Assembly: GCA_032622095.1 (NCBI GenBank)
Contig: CP136067.1
Location: 123,787,030-123,851,029, forward strand
Direction: 5' to 3'
DNA length: 64,000 nucleotides
Source: Siphonodentalium dalli
Lineage: Eukaryota > Mollusca > Scaphopoda > Gadilida > Siphonodentaliidae
Positions 28,411 through 40,154 of the stretch are shown piece by piece. The position numbers were made by a program, and so were the translations under genes. Every line of letters begins with the position of its first letter. Position 1 is the stretch's first letter. The notes beneath the pieces were generated by a model, which was not told where the DNA came from, searched no databases, and saw nothing but the letters and a program-made list of their open reading frames with translations.

Positions 28411-29509
28411 AACACATCAAAAAAAGAAAGTCCCCCCCCCCTAATATAATGTGTAATATTTTCGGAGATATTGGTTGGATTTTGGTGAAACTTTCCACTA
28501 ACGATTACTGGAGCTAGAGACACAATTTGTGCGAAGGACAGCCATATAAGTGGTGTTACGGACGACTGAGCACGAGTTGATTGGAGGAGGGGTGCTTTTC
28601 AAAAATGGCAAACACACAGGTAGAGTGATCTCGGCCACAGTATTGTTTCCTTGATAACACATTGTGTACTGCCTGTAGTTTTTGTCAGAAAATGATGTTG
28701 TGAGTCCCCCTGCATGCTTTAGAGCATAACTTTGGTCCATACTCATTCCCTTCAGTCATTCCATACCCCTTTAGCTGGGAAGGTTGAAATCAACCAGTGA
28801 TAGGTCGAATACCAACCCAAAACAGAGGTGATTTTCTCCATAAAGCATGTTGCCCGCCGCATGGGGTAATGCCAAACACCATACAGAGTTTAAGACAGTG
28901 AAACCAGCAAATTGGCAATATCGCAGATCGCCCCAGAACTGGAAGACTGAGAGTTACAACCGCTAGACAAGATCGTTATTTAACAAACGCTACATTGCGT
29001 AGGGTGACGTCCAGGAGTGGTATGTCTCATCACCACACATAATACTAACCTCGTCCCTGTTAATGGGAATCTGAATGTAGGAGCCCAGAACAGTTGTGAG
29101 ACCAACTGAAGAGAGCTGTTTATCATCGTGTCAATGACCACACCATGCTCGGTGACATGCACTGTCTGTTGCAGGACGAATGGAGGAACATTCCAAAGCG
29201 TAGAATCGCCCCTCTCATCAACAGCATGCTATGCCGATGCCAGCAGGTTATCCCGCGACGCGGTGGCTACACGCAATATTGATTCATTGAATAAAATCTC
29301 ATTATTATCTTTTTTGTCATTTTAAAAATCTACCCCACTCCCATTCAATCGATGCTCAGTCATCCGTAACACCACGCACATGGCTGTCCTTCGCATGTAT
29401 TGTGTCTCTAGCTCCAATAAGCATTTGTGAATAGTTTCATCAAAATGCACCCAATATCTCCGAAAATATTACATATTATATTAGGGGGGACTTTCTTTTT
29501 TGATGTGTT
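28411..29509 (+). mobile_element. Tc1/mariner-like element, internally deleted
   Basis: Terminal inverted repeats of about 170 bp (AACACATCAAAAAAAGAAAG on the left, its mirror at 29,489-29,509), with TA on both outer sides. The arms are imperfect (about 80-85% by eye). The interior keeps a degenerate transposase N-terminal piece (RLRVTTARQDRYLTNATLRR, about 28,945-29,005) and the C-terminal end. The catalytic centre is missing. Confidence 0.85.
29124..29282 (+). pseudogene. Tc1-like transposase C-terminal fragment
   Basis: The frame HRVNDHTMLGDMHCLLQDEW continues to NIPKRRIAPLINSMLCRCQQ and RRGGYTQY before TGA at 29,280. The DEW-x-x-IP and RRGG-x-TxY endings are typical of Tc1-family transposases. 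An AATAAA follows about 10 bases after the stop. Confidence 0.8.
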
Positions 29510-29874
29510 TATAATAAATGGAACAAATTAACTATTTCCTTAGTCAGCAGAACAGACGACATCTTAAGCTTCACAGAATAGTAAAATCCAGACACCATGA
29601 ATACATCAAACAGAAACCAAACAAAATTTTAACCTGGCACATGTAATGAACTACGAGTACAATAAAGCAACTACTTTCAGCTGGGTTAATTCTGGTAAAA
29701 CCCGAGTTTCAGGGGGTCTAGATGGTTGGTGGATGTCTTGGTAGATAGATGGACAAACAAGGTTTGGCCCCAAAAACCTGGGTGGATTTTCCAGAGTGGA
29801 TTTTTATATGGGAACACCACCAAGAAGAACACGGAACAACAGATAAACTTTCTTATTATCAAGCGCGAGTTTAG

Positions 29875-30287
29875 TGTGTCTGTCATTTGTAGAATGAGGT
29901 TCCCAGAGGGTGAAATTAATGATGCTATCCCGCATAGCGGGCTAGCATCACCAAATTCGCCCTCTGGGCCAGTCTGGGGACCTCATTCTGCTATGGGAGA
30001 CAGACTCAGATTGAAGTTGCCAAATGGTGAATATTGTGATGTACACCCATTCTGAACCTCGATTATGCAACGTGTTGTCTGCCAATTTTGGGATATAGAG
30101 AAACTAACAATAAAAAAGTAACAGAATCTAAGTTTATGTAGAAATTTGATAATAAAGAAACTTTCCAGAGAAGATGAGGTTGAGCAGAATGAGGTCGCCA
30201 GAGGGTGAATCTAGTGATGCTAGCCAGATGTGGGATAGCATCACTAAATTCACCCTCTGGGACCTCATTCTGCAAATGACAGACACA
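29875..30287. mobile_element. Composite hairpin MITE pair
   Basis: The outer arms TGTGTCTGTCATTTGTAGAA and its mirror GCAAATGACAGACACA close a 413-bp unit. Inside are two roughly 90-bp hairpins with the same theme (CAGAGGGTGAA...GATGCTA...TTCACCCTCTGG) at 29,892-29,983 and 30,187-30,275. Confidence 0.8.
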
Positions 30288-30290
30288 TTT

Positions 30291-33200
30291 ATAATAATCA
30301 GGCTTGGTTCTTGTGTTAACTATTGATAACTCCCAGTAACTAAACTTTGCGTGTGGATACCATTGTTATGTAACCAAAAATGTTACAGTGATTTACAAAC
30401 AAACATCAATAGTTGCGTAGTAAGTTCAAATATTATAGTTTAAAGGAATTAGTCTGTCAAAAAATATTTTTTTTATCGTCATAATACTAATAATATATGT
30501 CTAACAGACCCATTTCGCCAATTCAAAATCGAGCAGATAGTATTTTTATTATTATGATATTAAAAAAATCGCGGAAATATCCGAAGTCAGTCACGTAAGT
30601 GCGATCACATGACCACAACGCGGTCACATGACCGATCATCTGCATCGACGCTTACCGATGACAGCGGTGGGTGGAGCTTGAAATAATTCCGCCAATCGCG
30701 TAACGAGTTGATAAATTACGCTGGTTAATTACCCAAGCTTTTACGATAAATAGCGATTACGGAATAAAACAGTTTGAATGTGCTGAATTATGAACTGGAT
30801 TTGCTAGAATGTTGGATTATATAACGAATAATGATGGCTAAAATGCACTTTGAGGCGATAAAGGTTGTTTGAAATGAGATTAATTTATGCAGAAATGCAA
30901 TGAGCGAGCGGAATTGCGTGCGAAACTAATTTAACTGTTTCTGAAAGAATACAAGTTAGGCCATATACCGGTACTTCATTCTTCGTTGTATGGTACCAAT
31001 TTCGGATGCTAGTTTACACACTAGTGTCATCCCGTTGTGCGCTATATGCGTACAATTAAATACAAATGGGGTGTGATTAAAAAGGTGTTGGTTATTGTAC
31101 TAGTACATGTATCATGGTGGCTTATATTCGTCATAATAATGTTCCTGTCTGTTTCTTCACGCGAAACATTTGGTGTGGAGAAGTGCACGACTGTGAACAG
31201 CTTGCTAAAATCCTTCCAGTCAAGATCGATAAGTGAGTAAACAAAATAATTCACTCGAATACACAACAGACTGTTGAAACTACAATAATTATTAGTTAGG
31301 CTGCAGGTTGGCATAACGCCATTTTTTTGAATTGAAGGCTAGCCTGGCATTGTTTTTCAGTTTGTGTTTGTTGTTCGTTTTATTTTACGTTTTGATGGCC
31401 CATATTGACTTTCTAGAGAGGATTTTTTTGAATTGTTAGCATAGAAAAACTCCAATGATTGCCTCTAATAAAGAGCGTCCATGTTTTCGTCGCGGTGTAG
31501 ACAATGAAGAGCGTTCTCAATTATGAACGTGCTCTATTTCGATATGTCATGGGTGATTTTGTATGTGGTATTGTGACAATTAAATATAAAGAGCGTCCAT
31601 GCTTCCGTCTCCCAAAAGCGGTAGACAATAAAGAGCGTTATAAATTACGCACTGTGTTGTCTTTTTGGAGGTACTACATAATGGATCGCTAGCCCGCCCA
31701 CAACTGAACACACTACATCTACTAGGCATCTTGGAATATGTGGAGATTTTTATTAAAGTGAGTAAATGGGCGCGAAGCGCCCGGGGTGGTCGAAAAGATC
31801 GAGTGATCTTCTCCTTCACCCCACGGTTTGTTGTTGTTGGAGATATAGCACACAGAAAATAGTCATGTCTGAACACGGCAAAAGCGGACATAATGAATTA
31901 ATGTTATTTCTTTGATTGAATTGATTGGATGGATTATTTGGGGAAAAGCCCACGAGCTTTAATATGGGGTGTGAGGGGTGACCCGGTGGGTCCCTTTAAT
32001 ATATGGTTGAGCTGAGCGCGTCATCTGGTGCGCTGAAAAAGGAGCGGGGCCCGTGTTATAATTTTAAAATAGTGTTAGTTTGTTAGTTGTTTAAAAAAAC
32101 AACAACCAACCGCAAGGCAGAGCGTGTGATTCAATGTGATTCAATGCGCCATCATACCGCCATTCTGCTATAGCCAAATGCGCAGAGACAGTATGTTTTG
32201 TTTATTTCGTTGTTTCTGGATGGGCCGCCCTACATTCCATAGCACGGGCGTAGGTGAAGACTCTGACAATTTTATGTGCAGAGTTGTTTGGGTTCCGATA
32301 AGTGAAGTCAATCTGAAGATTATGTACAAGATAGACTTTAATCTTTGACGATGTGAATGGTTTTGTACAGAGATATATATGATTACATGGTTACATTCAA
32401 TAGATTTTTTTGGTTTTATATTTTTTTGGTGATTTCTTTATTTTGTTAAAATTTGTATACATTTTGTACATTTCAGTGTGTTCTGTTCTTGAGCCGTGAA
32501 CCGTCCTACTCCCGAAGAAAACGTCAGAGCGGCAAGCGGGCTAGCATATTTTGGTATATGCTGCTCCTAACTCGTTTAGAGCTATGACCACTTATGGGTC
32601 TGTAGTTCCTGCACCCCACCCCAAGCTAGTGCTGGGTCGGTTTTCAAGCCGGACCCCGCTTGGTTGGTGTTGTTAGGTGAGTGGAATGTGTATGACAAAG
32701 CGCTAGCTTCTGAAAGTGAATTTGTAATTATATTGGTGGCGGGCAGTGCCTGTTATAGAAATGATTGCATATTCCCCCAGTTTGAATGGGTTCCCAGGGC
32801 GCGGGCGTAAGTGAAATCATCTTCATGTTCTTGTTGTAGTTTAATGGTTGAAAAACTATGTACGATGGTAGACAATGGTATATGTGGATGTATATATATA
32901 TATACAGTGAATATTTTTTTGGTTTTTGTGATTTTTTTTGGGTTGTTTTTAATATATTTTGTAAAAATATGAAATATATACACACAATTTCTGTAAAGGA
33001 AGTGTTGTCAATTAAGTAGTGTTAGTTGATTTTGGAGGAGATAATTGTTCGACGGCTTATACTACGGCACGACAAGCGTATATTGCCGCCCGAGGACATT
33101 CATCAGCGCCCAAGGAGCCATCTAGGGCGTGAGCCCGATATCCTATGTTTTGATTTTGGTGTTAGTCAATATATAATGGTGTACATGTTATCAATTTTTT

Positions 33201-34800
33201 GTTTTTTTGTTTGGCGAATGCCGGTATACAATGAGTGTTAGTTATATTTGTAGGATATAATTATTCGATGGCTTATACTACGGCCGTGGAGATGACAGAT
33301 ACTCGGGATATTTATATCGAAAGTAAAACAACAAACAAACACAAAACAAAAGCGCCTAAATAGAGTTAACATTATTAAGCCCAGTGTTTATATAAATTTG
33401 GATGCTTCTTATATATGTATGACCAGAGAGATAATGTTCTTTCTATTCACTTTGTGGCATTTTAGAGTGCAAACAAGTTCGCGACTGACACTGATGAATA
33501 GTCACTGAGTGATTACAAATCACGCAGTGAATACGCGAGACAATCAAAGCACTAATTACTGCCATCTATTTACCAAAACAGACACGTGTCGGCATATTAT
33601 TAATGGCTACAAAAACAACATCCATTCTAGGTGCTATTAATTACTTTATTCACATAGTTATTGTCTTCTATTCCAGATAAACGGCCAAAGCGTAACGTAA
33701 TCTATACACCACACGCGCACATACGACTCCGCATTTTAGTATCGACTGACTTACGATTACGTCATCGTAGTCTGCATAATAAACTCCGGCTCCGAATCTG
33801 TGTTTTTAATTTGCTTCCCACAAGTACGTCACTCGTAGATTAGTCACGGAAATCTCCGAATACCGGTGGTGGTATTATTTATTTAATTTACGGGTTATTT
33901 ATTATGTGATCGGAATGGGACTTGGATCATTTTAATCACAACAGGGAGGGCTTTCCGATTGCGTTTTGTAGTTTCTAGACCGAATAAATCCTTTAAATAT
34001 GATTTTCAAAATATTTTTCAATGTTTGCCAACAAGTTTTGATTAAACTTATTGGACTAACTGGACTTTGATTGGCAATGATACTGTAACAGTAATGTTTA
34101 CATAACAAAGGTTTGATATAAGAAATATCGATGTTGGAGAGTTTTTAAATGTACTTGCTAATGACAGTTGTTTTAAGTTATCTCGTAGAATTTATGGGCA
34201 TTCAACAGCTTTCCAATAACGAAATATCGCGTGTTGACACTTTGTTATGTAAACAAAATTGTTACAGTGATTTGTCAACAACAAACGTCGCTAATCACGT
34301 CATAAGTTCAAACTGATTATACAACAAACCTAGTTGGCTGAGTGTGTGTTTATTCAAAAGAGTATTCTTTGTACAAATCTATGATGTTGAAACCAGGTTT
34401 GGACAGCCTTGGTGCTCACGTTTGGCCTCAAGAAGAAACGTTTTGCGCGATGTGACAATTTTTGTGAGTATTTGAAAAATTCGACAGGTAATTATTTGTT
34501 TTTAAATAAAGTTTATTTGTGCATAAGTGTCATAATAACAGAGCACCGGGTCCTGTCAACAGGAAAACCTATATAAGACCAGACCCAAAAACCAGTAGTC
34601 AAAATTCAAAACACATGATCAGGTACAACAGTGAAATAAGAAATACAAAATGAAACAACATAATAATTCATTGCTCAGCAGAAAATGAGGGCGGCTTCTG
34701 GTGGGGATAAGACAATTAAATACTATAGAGCTGTACTTGAGGGACAACACGGCTGTGATGTAGAGGGATGATACAGTAAACAATACATGTACTTGTTCAA
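30291..34800. other. No gene recognised in 4.5 kb; scattered short repeats
   Basis: Recognisable items are two copies of AAAGAGCGTCCATG...GTAGACAATNAAGAGCGTT (31,468-31,515 and 31,586-31,640), a direct repeat ending GGCTTATACTACGGC (about 33,018-33,070 and 33,234-33,285), and similarity between 30,365-30,440 and 34,245-34,320 (GTTATGTAA...TTACAGTGATTT). 33,990-34,050 is an inverted match to 37,170-37,240. Open frames are short and unsupported. Confidence 0.55.
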
Positions 34801-34815
34801 TCAGGTTTAATTGTA

Positions 34816-35275
34816 TTATATTAGAGATTTTGAATTAAACCGCTTGGTAGATTCGAGGTATAGATGGACAGTATTAAAGATAAGATTATTTGTTGCATCA
34901 CTGTCAGAATTGTTTCCATAAAGTAAGCCTTTAATATTTATATCCACATTCATGTTCTTTAGTGAACTATACATAACTGCCCGTTGACTACTAAATAATG
35001 TGCAATGCATGAAATAATGTTCAGAATCTTCATAAAAATAGCCACATCTACAAGAACAATCATCAGTAAGAAATCGATCAAACATATTTGCATTAAGATC
35101 ACTACAGCCTACTCTAAGTTTTGAGTGAATGATTTGATTTGATCTTGTGCCTACACAATAATATTTAGGAACGATATACTCATTTCGGCGAAATTCATAT
35201 TTAATTTGTGAAATCGAGCTACTTGAACGTAATTTTGGACTTGAAATGTTCCATAATTCAATACCAGAAGGAAAA
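34816..35275 (-). pseudogene. LINE C-terminal fragment
   Basis: The minus-strand frame reads ELWNISSPKLRSSSSISQIK, KYYCVGTRSNQIIHSKLRVG, then CSCRCGYFYEDSEHYFMHC, then a helical tail to the stop at 34,816. The CxCG...E(D)xEHYFxxC knuckle after an I-H-x-RLR-like segment is characteristic of the C-terminal region of LINE reverse transcriptase proteins. Upstream it runs into the flank of the 165-bp satellite. 5'-truncated and dead. It is a different lineage from the fragment at 6.3-6.9 kb. Confidence 0.75.
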
Positions 35276-35343
35276 AAATGAGTTTAGATAGCTCTTTAAT
35301 GGTTTGGTGATATGTTCATATTTGGAAATATCATCACCATCCC
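35260..35343. repeat. Flank shared by both 165-bp satellite arrays
   Basis: CATAATTCAATACCAGAAGG through CCTTAATGAGTAATCACTAA is repeated almost exactly at 38,164-38,279. So the second array was copied together with its border, including the start of the LINE fragment. Confidence 0.9.
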
Positions 35344-37191
35344 TTAATGAGTAATCACTAATTTCTTACACATACTATTTATGTGGGCAGTAGCATTAGT
35401 CTCCAGCGCCTGTGGCGCATAAGATACTATGGGAGATGGGTTCAGTCTGCTTCCTCGGTGGACAAATATAGGGGCGCCTGCGGCGCATAATATACTATGG
35501 GTGGCGGGATGGGGTGGTGGGCGGGCCACCTTACACATATTATTTATGTGGGCAGTAGCATTAGTCTCTAGCGCCTGTGGCGCATAAGATACTATGGGAG
35601 ATGGGTTCAGTCTGATTCCTCGGTGGACAAATATAGGGGCGCCTGCGGCGCATAATATACTATGGGTGGCGGGATGGGGTGGTGGGCGGGCCACCTTACA
35701 CATATTATTTATGTGGGCAGTAGCATTAGTCTCTAGCGCCTGTGGCGCATAAGATACTATGGGAGATGGGTTCAGTCTGATTCCTCGGTGGACAAATATA
35801 GGGGCGCCTGCGGCGCATAATATACTATGGGTGGCGGGATGGGGTGGTGGGCGGGCCACCTTACACATATTATTTATGTGGGCAGTATCATTAGTCTCCA
35901 GCGCCTGTGGCGCATAAGATACTATGGGAGATGGGTTCAGTCTGCTTCCTCGGTGGACAAATATAGGGGCGCCTGCGGCGCATAATATACTATGGGTGGC
36001 GGGATGGGGTGGTGGGCGGGCCACCTTACACATATTATTTATGTGGGCAGTATCATTAGTCTCCAGCGCCCGTGGCGCATAAGATACTATGGGAGATGGG
36101 TTCAGTCTGCTTCCTCGGTGGACAAATATAGGGGCGCCTGCGGCGCATAATATACTATGGGTGGCGGGATGGGGTGGTGGGCGGGCCACCTTACACATAT
36201 TATTTATGTGGGCAGTATCATTAGTCTCCAGCGCCTGTGGCGCATAAGATACTATGGGAGATGGGTTCAGTCTGCTTCCTCGGTGGACAAATATAGGGGC
36301 GCCTGCGGCGCATAATATACTATGGGTGGCGGGATGGGGTGGTGGGCGGGCCACCTTACACATATTATTTATGTGGGCAGTATCATTAGTCTCCAGCGCC
36401 TGTGGCGCATAAGATACTATGGGAGATGGGTTCAGTCTGCTTCCTCGGTGGACAAATATAGGGGCGCCTGCGGCGCATAATATACTATGGGTGGCGGGAT
36501 GGGGTGGTGGGCGGGCCACCTTACACATATTATTTATGTGGGCAGTATCATTAGTCTCCAGCGCCTGTGGCGCATAAGATACTATGGGAGATGGGTTCAG
36601 TCTGCTTCCTCGGTGGACAAATATAGGGGCGCCTGCGGCGCATAATATACTATGGGTGGCGGGATGGGGTGGTGGGCGGGCCACCTTACACATATTATTT
36701 ATGTGGGCAGTAGCATTAGTCTCCAGCGCCTGTGGCGCATAAGATACTATGGGAGATGGGTTCAGTCTGCTTCCTCGGTGGACAAATATAGGGGCGCATA
36801 ATATACTATGGGTGGCGGGATGGGGTGGTGGGCGGGCCACCTTACACATATTATTTATGTGGGCAGTAGCATTAGTCTCCAGCGCCTGTGGCGCATAAGA
36901 TACTATGGGAGATGGGTTCAGTCTGCTTCCTCGGTGGACAAATATAGGGGCGCATAATATACTATGTGTGGCGGGATGGGGTGGTGGGCGGGCCACCTTA
37001 CACATATTATTTATGTGGGCAGTAGCATTAGTCTCCAGCGCCTGTGGCGCATAAGATAATTTGGGAGATGGGTTCAGTCTGCTTCCTCGGTGGACAAATA
37101 TAGGGGCGCCTGCGGCGCATAATATACTATGGGTGGCGGGATGGGATGGTGGGCGCGCCACCTTATACATATTATCAAATCTTGATGGCAA
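35344..37191. repeat. 165-bp satellite array 1, about 11 units
   Basis: GCGGGCCACCTTACACATAT recurs every 165 bp (for example 35,521 and 35,686). Each unit contains two related half-motifs, GCGCCTGTGGCGCATAAGAT and GCGCCTGCGGCGCATAATAT, themselves rich in inverted GCGCC/GGCGC words. Because 165 is divisible by 3, the minus strand stays open for 615 codons as a 55-residue repeat (VARPPPHPATHSILCAAGAP...). I regard this ORF as a by-product. Variants (missing CCTGCGGCG at about 36,795 and 36,953) show unequal exchange. Confidence 0.95.
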
Positions 37192-37237
37192 ACATTGGAA
37201 AAGGTCAAAACATTGAAAAATATTTAGAAAATCATAT

Positions 37238-37290
37238 TTAAAGGGGTACTGTACGCCATTTTCAATACATTCCCGTTGATAAAAACGATC
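37238..37290 (+). mobile_element. Orphan left end of the TTAA transposon family
   Basis: TTAAAGGGGTACTGTACGCC matches the end at 4,449-4,468. No matching right end is seen downstream. It stops where segmental duplication copy A begins (37,291). Confidence 0.8.
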
Positions 37291-37514
37291 TACGCTGTAT
37301 CACCTGGTCAATTAACTGACCCAGTCAATGTGAAAACACTGTAAATTATATTAGCAAACGACCAAACGTGTACTATGCATTTGATTCTCATATTTTCTCA
37401 TTAGATTTCGATTTTTGGGTAAATAACTCTTTGGCCAAATTAATTATTGTTTTGCCATTTTCGGAAAAAAAATGGCCATTTGCCAATTTGACATTATTAT
37501 GACAGCGTTAACCA

Positions 37515-37870
37515 TGGGCTACTCACAATACCATGTTGAGATATATGTGCATTTAGGTGACATGCAGATAAAGAGGCTACACACAATACCATGTTGAGAT
37601 ATACGCGCAATTAGGTGACAGTTAGACTAAGAGGCTACACACAATACTATGTTGAGATATACGCGCATTTAGGTGACATTTAGATTACGAGGCTACACAC
37701 AATACTATGTTCAGATATACGCGCATTTAGGTGACATTTCGATTGTTAAGAGACTACACACGATACCATCTTCGGATACACCCGCATTCAGGTGACATTT
37801 AAAGTGTTAAGAGGCCACAAACAATACCATGTTGAATACACCCGCATTCCTGTGATATTTAAAGTGTTAA
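37515..37870. repeat. About 60-bp tandem repeat (GAGGCTACACACAATACCAT)
   Basis: Six units at about 37,519, 37,575, 37,634, 37,692, 37,753 and 37,815. Copy B of the duplication has only four (59,596-59,830), so unit number changed after duplication. The phrase GTGACATTTA...GAGGCTAC also links it to the 37-bp repeat at 42.8-43.3 kb. Confidence 0.85.
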
Positions 37871-37877
37871 GAGGAAG

Positions 37878-38081
37878 GTGGAGTTATACCAAATGCAACA
37901 CACGAAAGGAAAGGGGAAAGAGAAAGGAATGAGCCTGACTGAGTTGAGAGGTAATATGTTCATACATTCAGATTCCTCTGACAAAAAGAACCTCAAACTA
38001 GATGACCTTCGTGGGATGGATGAGCTCAGAATGAGAGTTGATAAGATACAAGAGCAATGTTTAATAGCACCGTATGAATGA
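37878..38081 (+). CDS. Hypothetical 67-residue protein, duplication copy A
   Basis: Starts MELYQMQHTKGKGKEKGMSL and ends KIQEQCLIAPYE. Charged, helical, with LKLDDLRGMDELRMRVDKIQ. Copy B at 59,841-60,044 differs by only a few residues and keeps the frame. Most differences are silent or conservative, but the sample is small. It could be an exon or part of an unrecognised transposon. Confidence 0.35.
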   Translation: MELYQMQHTKGKGKEKGMSLTELRGNMFIHSDSSDKKNLKLDDLRGMDELRMRVDKIQEQCLIAPYE

Positions 38082-38163
38082 GATATAGCGGAAGTGAATG
38101 GTGCGGCAAATTATGAACCTACTGCTGGAAATGTATTTTATGGGCGACCGGAAAATTCCATAA

Positions 38164-39225
38164 TTCCATAATTCAATACCAGAAGGAAAAAAATGAGTTT
38201 AGATAGCTCTTTAATGGTTTGGTGATATGTTCATATTTGGAAATATCATCACCATCCCTTAATGAGTAATCACTAATTTCTTACACATACTATTTATGTG
38301 GGCAGTAGCATTAGTCTCCAGCGCCTGTGGCGCATAAGATACTATGGGAGATGGGTTCAGTCTGCTTCCTCGGTGGACAAATATAGGGGCGCCTGCGGCG
38401 CATAATATACTATGGGTGGCGGGATGGGGTGGTGGGCGGGCCACCTTACACATATTATTTATGTGGGCAGTAGCATTAGTCTCTAGCGCCTGTGGCGCAT
38501 AAGATACTATGGGAGATGGGTTCAGTCTGATTCCTCGGTGGACAAATATAGGGGCGCCTGCGGCGCATAATATACTATGGGTGGCGGGATGGGGTGGTGG
38601 GCGGGCCACCTTACACATATTATTTATGTGGGCAGTAGCATTAGTCTCTAGCGCCTGTGGCGCATAAGATACTATGGGAGATGGGTTCAGTCTGATTCCT
38701 CGGTGGACAAATATAGGGGCGCCTGCGGCGCATAATATACTATGGGTGGCGGGATGGGGTGGTGGGCGGGCCACCTTACACATATTATTTATGTGGGCAG
38801 TATCATTAGTCTCCAGCGCCTGTGGCGCATAAGATACTATGGGAGATGGGTTCAGTCTGCTTCCTCGGTGGACAAATATAGGGGCGCCTGCGGCGCATAA
38901 TATACTATGGGTGGCGGGATGGGGTGGTGGGCGGGCCACCTTACACATATTATTTATGTGGGCAGTATCATTAGTCTCCAGCGCCTGTGGCGCATAAGAT
39001 ACTATGGGAGATGGGTTCAGTCTGCTTCCTCGGTGGACAAATATAGGGGCGCCTGCGGCGCATAATATACTATGGGTGGCGGGATGGGGTGGTGGGCGGG
39101 CCACCTTACACATATTATTTATGTGGGCAGTATCATTAGTCTCCAGCGCCTGTGGCGCATAAGATACTATGGGAGATGGGTTCAGTCTGCTTCCTCGGTG
39201 GACAAATATAGGGGCGCCTGCGGCG
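38164..39225. repeat. 165-bp satellite array 2 (about 5.7 units) with copied border
   Basis: Same unit and same left border as array 1. The first units match the first units of array 1 in order (T/C and A/C variants TCTCTAGCGCC, CTGATTCC), so this is a block copy of array 1's beginning inserted in duplication copy A. It ends abruptly at CGCCTGCGGCG followed by GATTGGCGCATCG. Confidence 0.9.
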
Positions 39226-39297
39226 GATTGGCGCATCGAAATGGGTTTGAACAGCTGGTCTTTACAACAGATTGAAACACCAATCTAAGCAAAGTTT

Positions 39298-39639
39298 GTG
39301 AAAGCAAAAAGGAAATTTGAGGTTCGAAAATCGAAACTTTGTAGTTTGTTGGCAACATCGGCGGAAATAATATTCTGTGGTTTTATTCATTGTGTCGACG
39401 TAATAAATGTTTTCATACATGTTCAGATACAGCAACCATTTGTGGCAAGGGACTGCATGTGTAGCATATTTGCGCCATTTGCTAGCAGATTAGACGGGAA
39501 AGGATTTATCACCCGGAATGTTCTCAGGCATGTCCGTCACAAAGCGGACTATATGTTGAAAACTGTCACATTAAAGAAAATCAAACCCCTGAGCAGATTG
39601 TTTCTGTCCAGAATATTTGTTAAAATCCGTGTACCTTAG
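39298..39639 (+). CDS. Hypothetical protein frame conserved between duplicates, copy A
   Basis: 113 codons with no ATG at the start (GTG). The conserved part includes FVARDCMCSIFAPFASRLDG and RNVLRHVRHKADYMLKTVTL. Upstream of codon 45 the sequence TTTTCATACATGTTCAG looks like a 3' splice site, so 39,425-39,639 could be an exon. Copy B is 61,084-61,425, with the frame kept. No family recognised. Confidence 0.35.
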   Translation: MKAKRKFEVRKSKLCSLLATSAEIIFCGFIHCVDVINVFIHVQIQQPFVARDCMCSIFAPFASRLDGKGFITRNVLRHVRHKADYMLKTVTLKKIKPLSRLFLSRIFVKIRVP

Positions 39640-39739
39640 AACTTCAGTGACAACTCTTTTCAAGTATTCCATTGGAAGTCTCAACTTCGCATAAATGTCT
39701 CCATAGTTTAAGCAAATTATCAGAGGGAAGAAGCATAGT

Positions 39740-39985
39740 ATGGCTTTAAACTCGTTAAAGTTTATAAACTTTAAATTTGAAGCAAGTCCTCAAATGGGAG
39801 ATAATTTTGAAAATCTCTGCGATAACGTTGTTGAAGAAACAGGTCCTATTACTTTAATTAACGCATTAGATATAGAACGTGAACCAATGATGCGAGGCGA
39901 TATACAACCCACGAATGGTTGTAGCCCGAAACCGAGTGTATCGGCGGTAGATATACATGTAACAGATAAGGCAGATAAGCTTTAA
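39740..39985 (+). CDS. Hypothetical 81-residue protein, duplication copy A
   Basis: Starts MALNSLKFINFKFEASPQMG. Acidic middle (NLCDNVVEETGPITLINALD). Copy B (61,526-61,801) keeps the frame and extends 10 residues further owing to a small indel near the end. No family recognised. An element-encoded protein or an exon is possible. Confidence 0.35.
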   Translation: MALNSLKFINFKFEASPQMGDNFENLCDNVVEETGPITLINALDIEREPMMRGDIQPTNGCSPKPSVSAVDIHVTDKADKL

Positions 39986-40077
39986 GGCCATTGTACACGT
40001 GGTAATAGCGGATCATATTTAATACTCATTTCATGTGAAACATATGTGATGTATGACAGAATAATCATACATGTACA

Positions 40078-40154
40078 CAGAACGACACGATGTGTAAATG
40101 GGTTTGCGCGAGTGCCGTATCGACATACCCATTTACACATCGTGTTGTTCTGTG
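40078..40154. repeat. Reduced palindrome, copy A
   Basis: CAGAACGACACGATGTGTAA faces TTACACATCGTGTTGTTCTG. The inner part keeps only one arm (GAGTGCCGTATCGAC) of the longer palindrome seen at 61,851-62,002, i.e. a loop-side deletion. Confidence 0.85.

Noticed and set aside
35344-37191. 615-residue proline-rich repetitive protein on the minus strand
   Set aside because: It is an open frame produced by a 165-bp satellite whose period is divisible by three. There is no start context, no non-repetitive domain, and some units have lost 9 bp without affecting the array.
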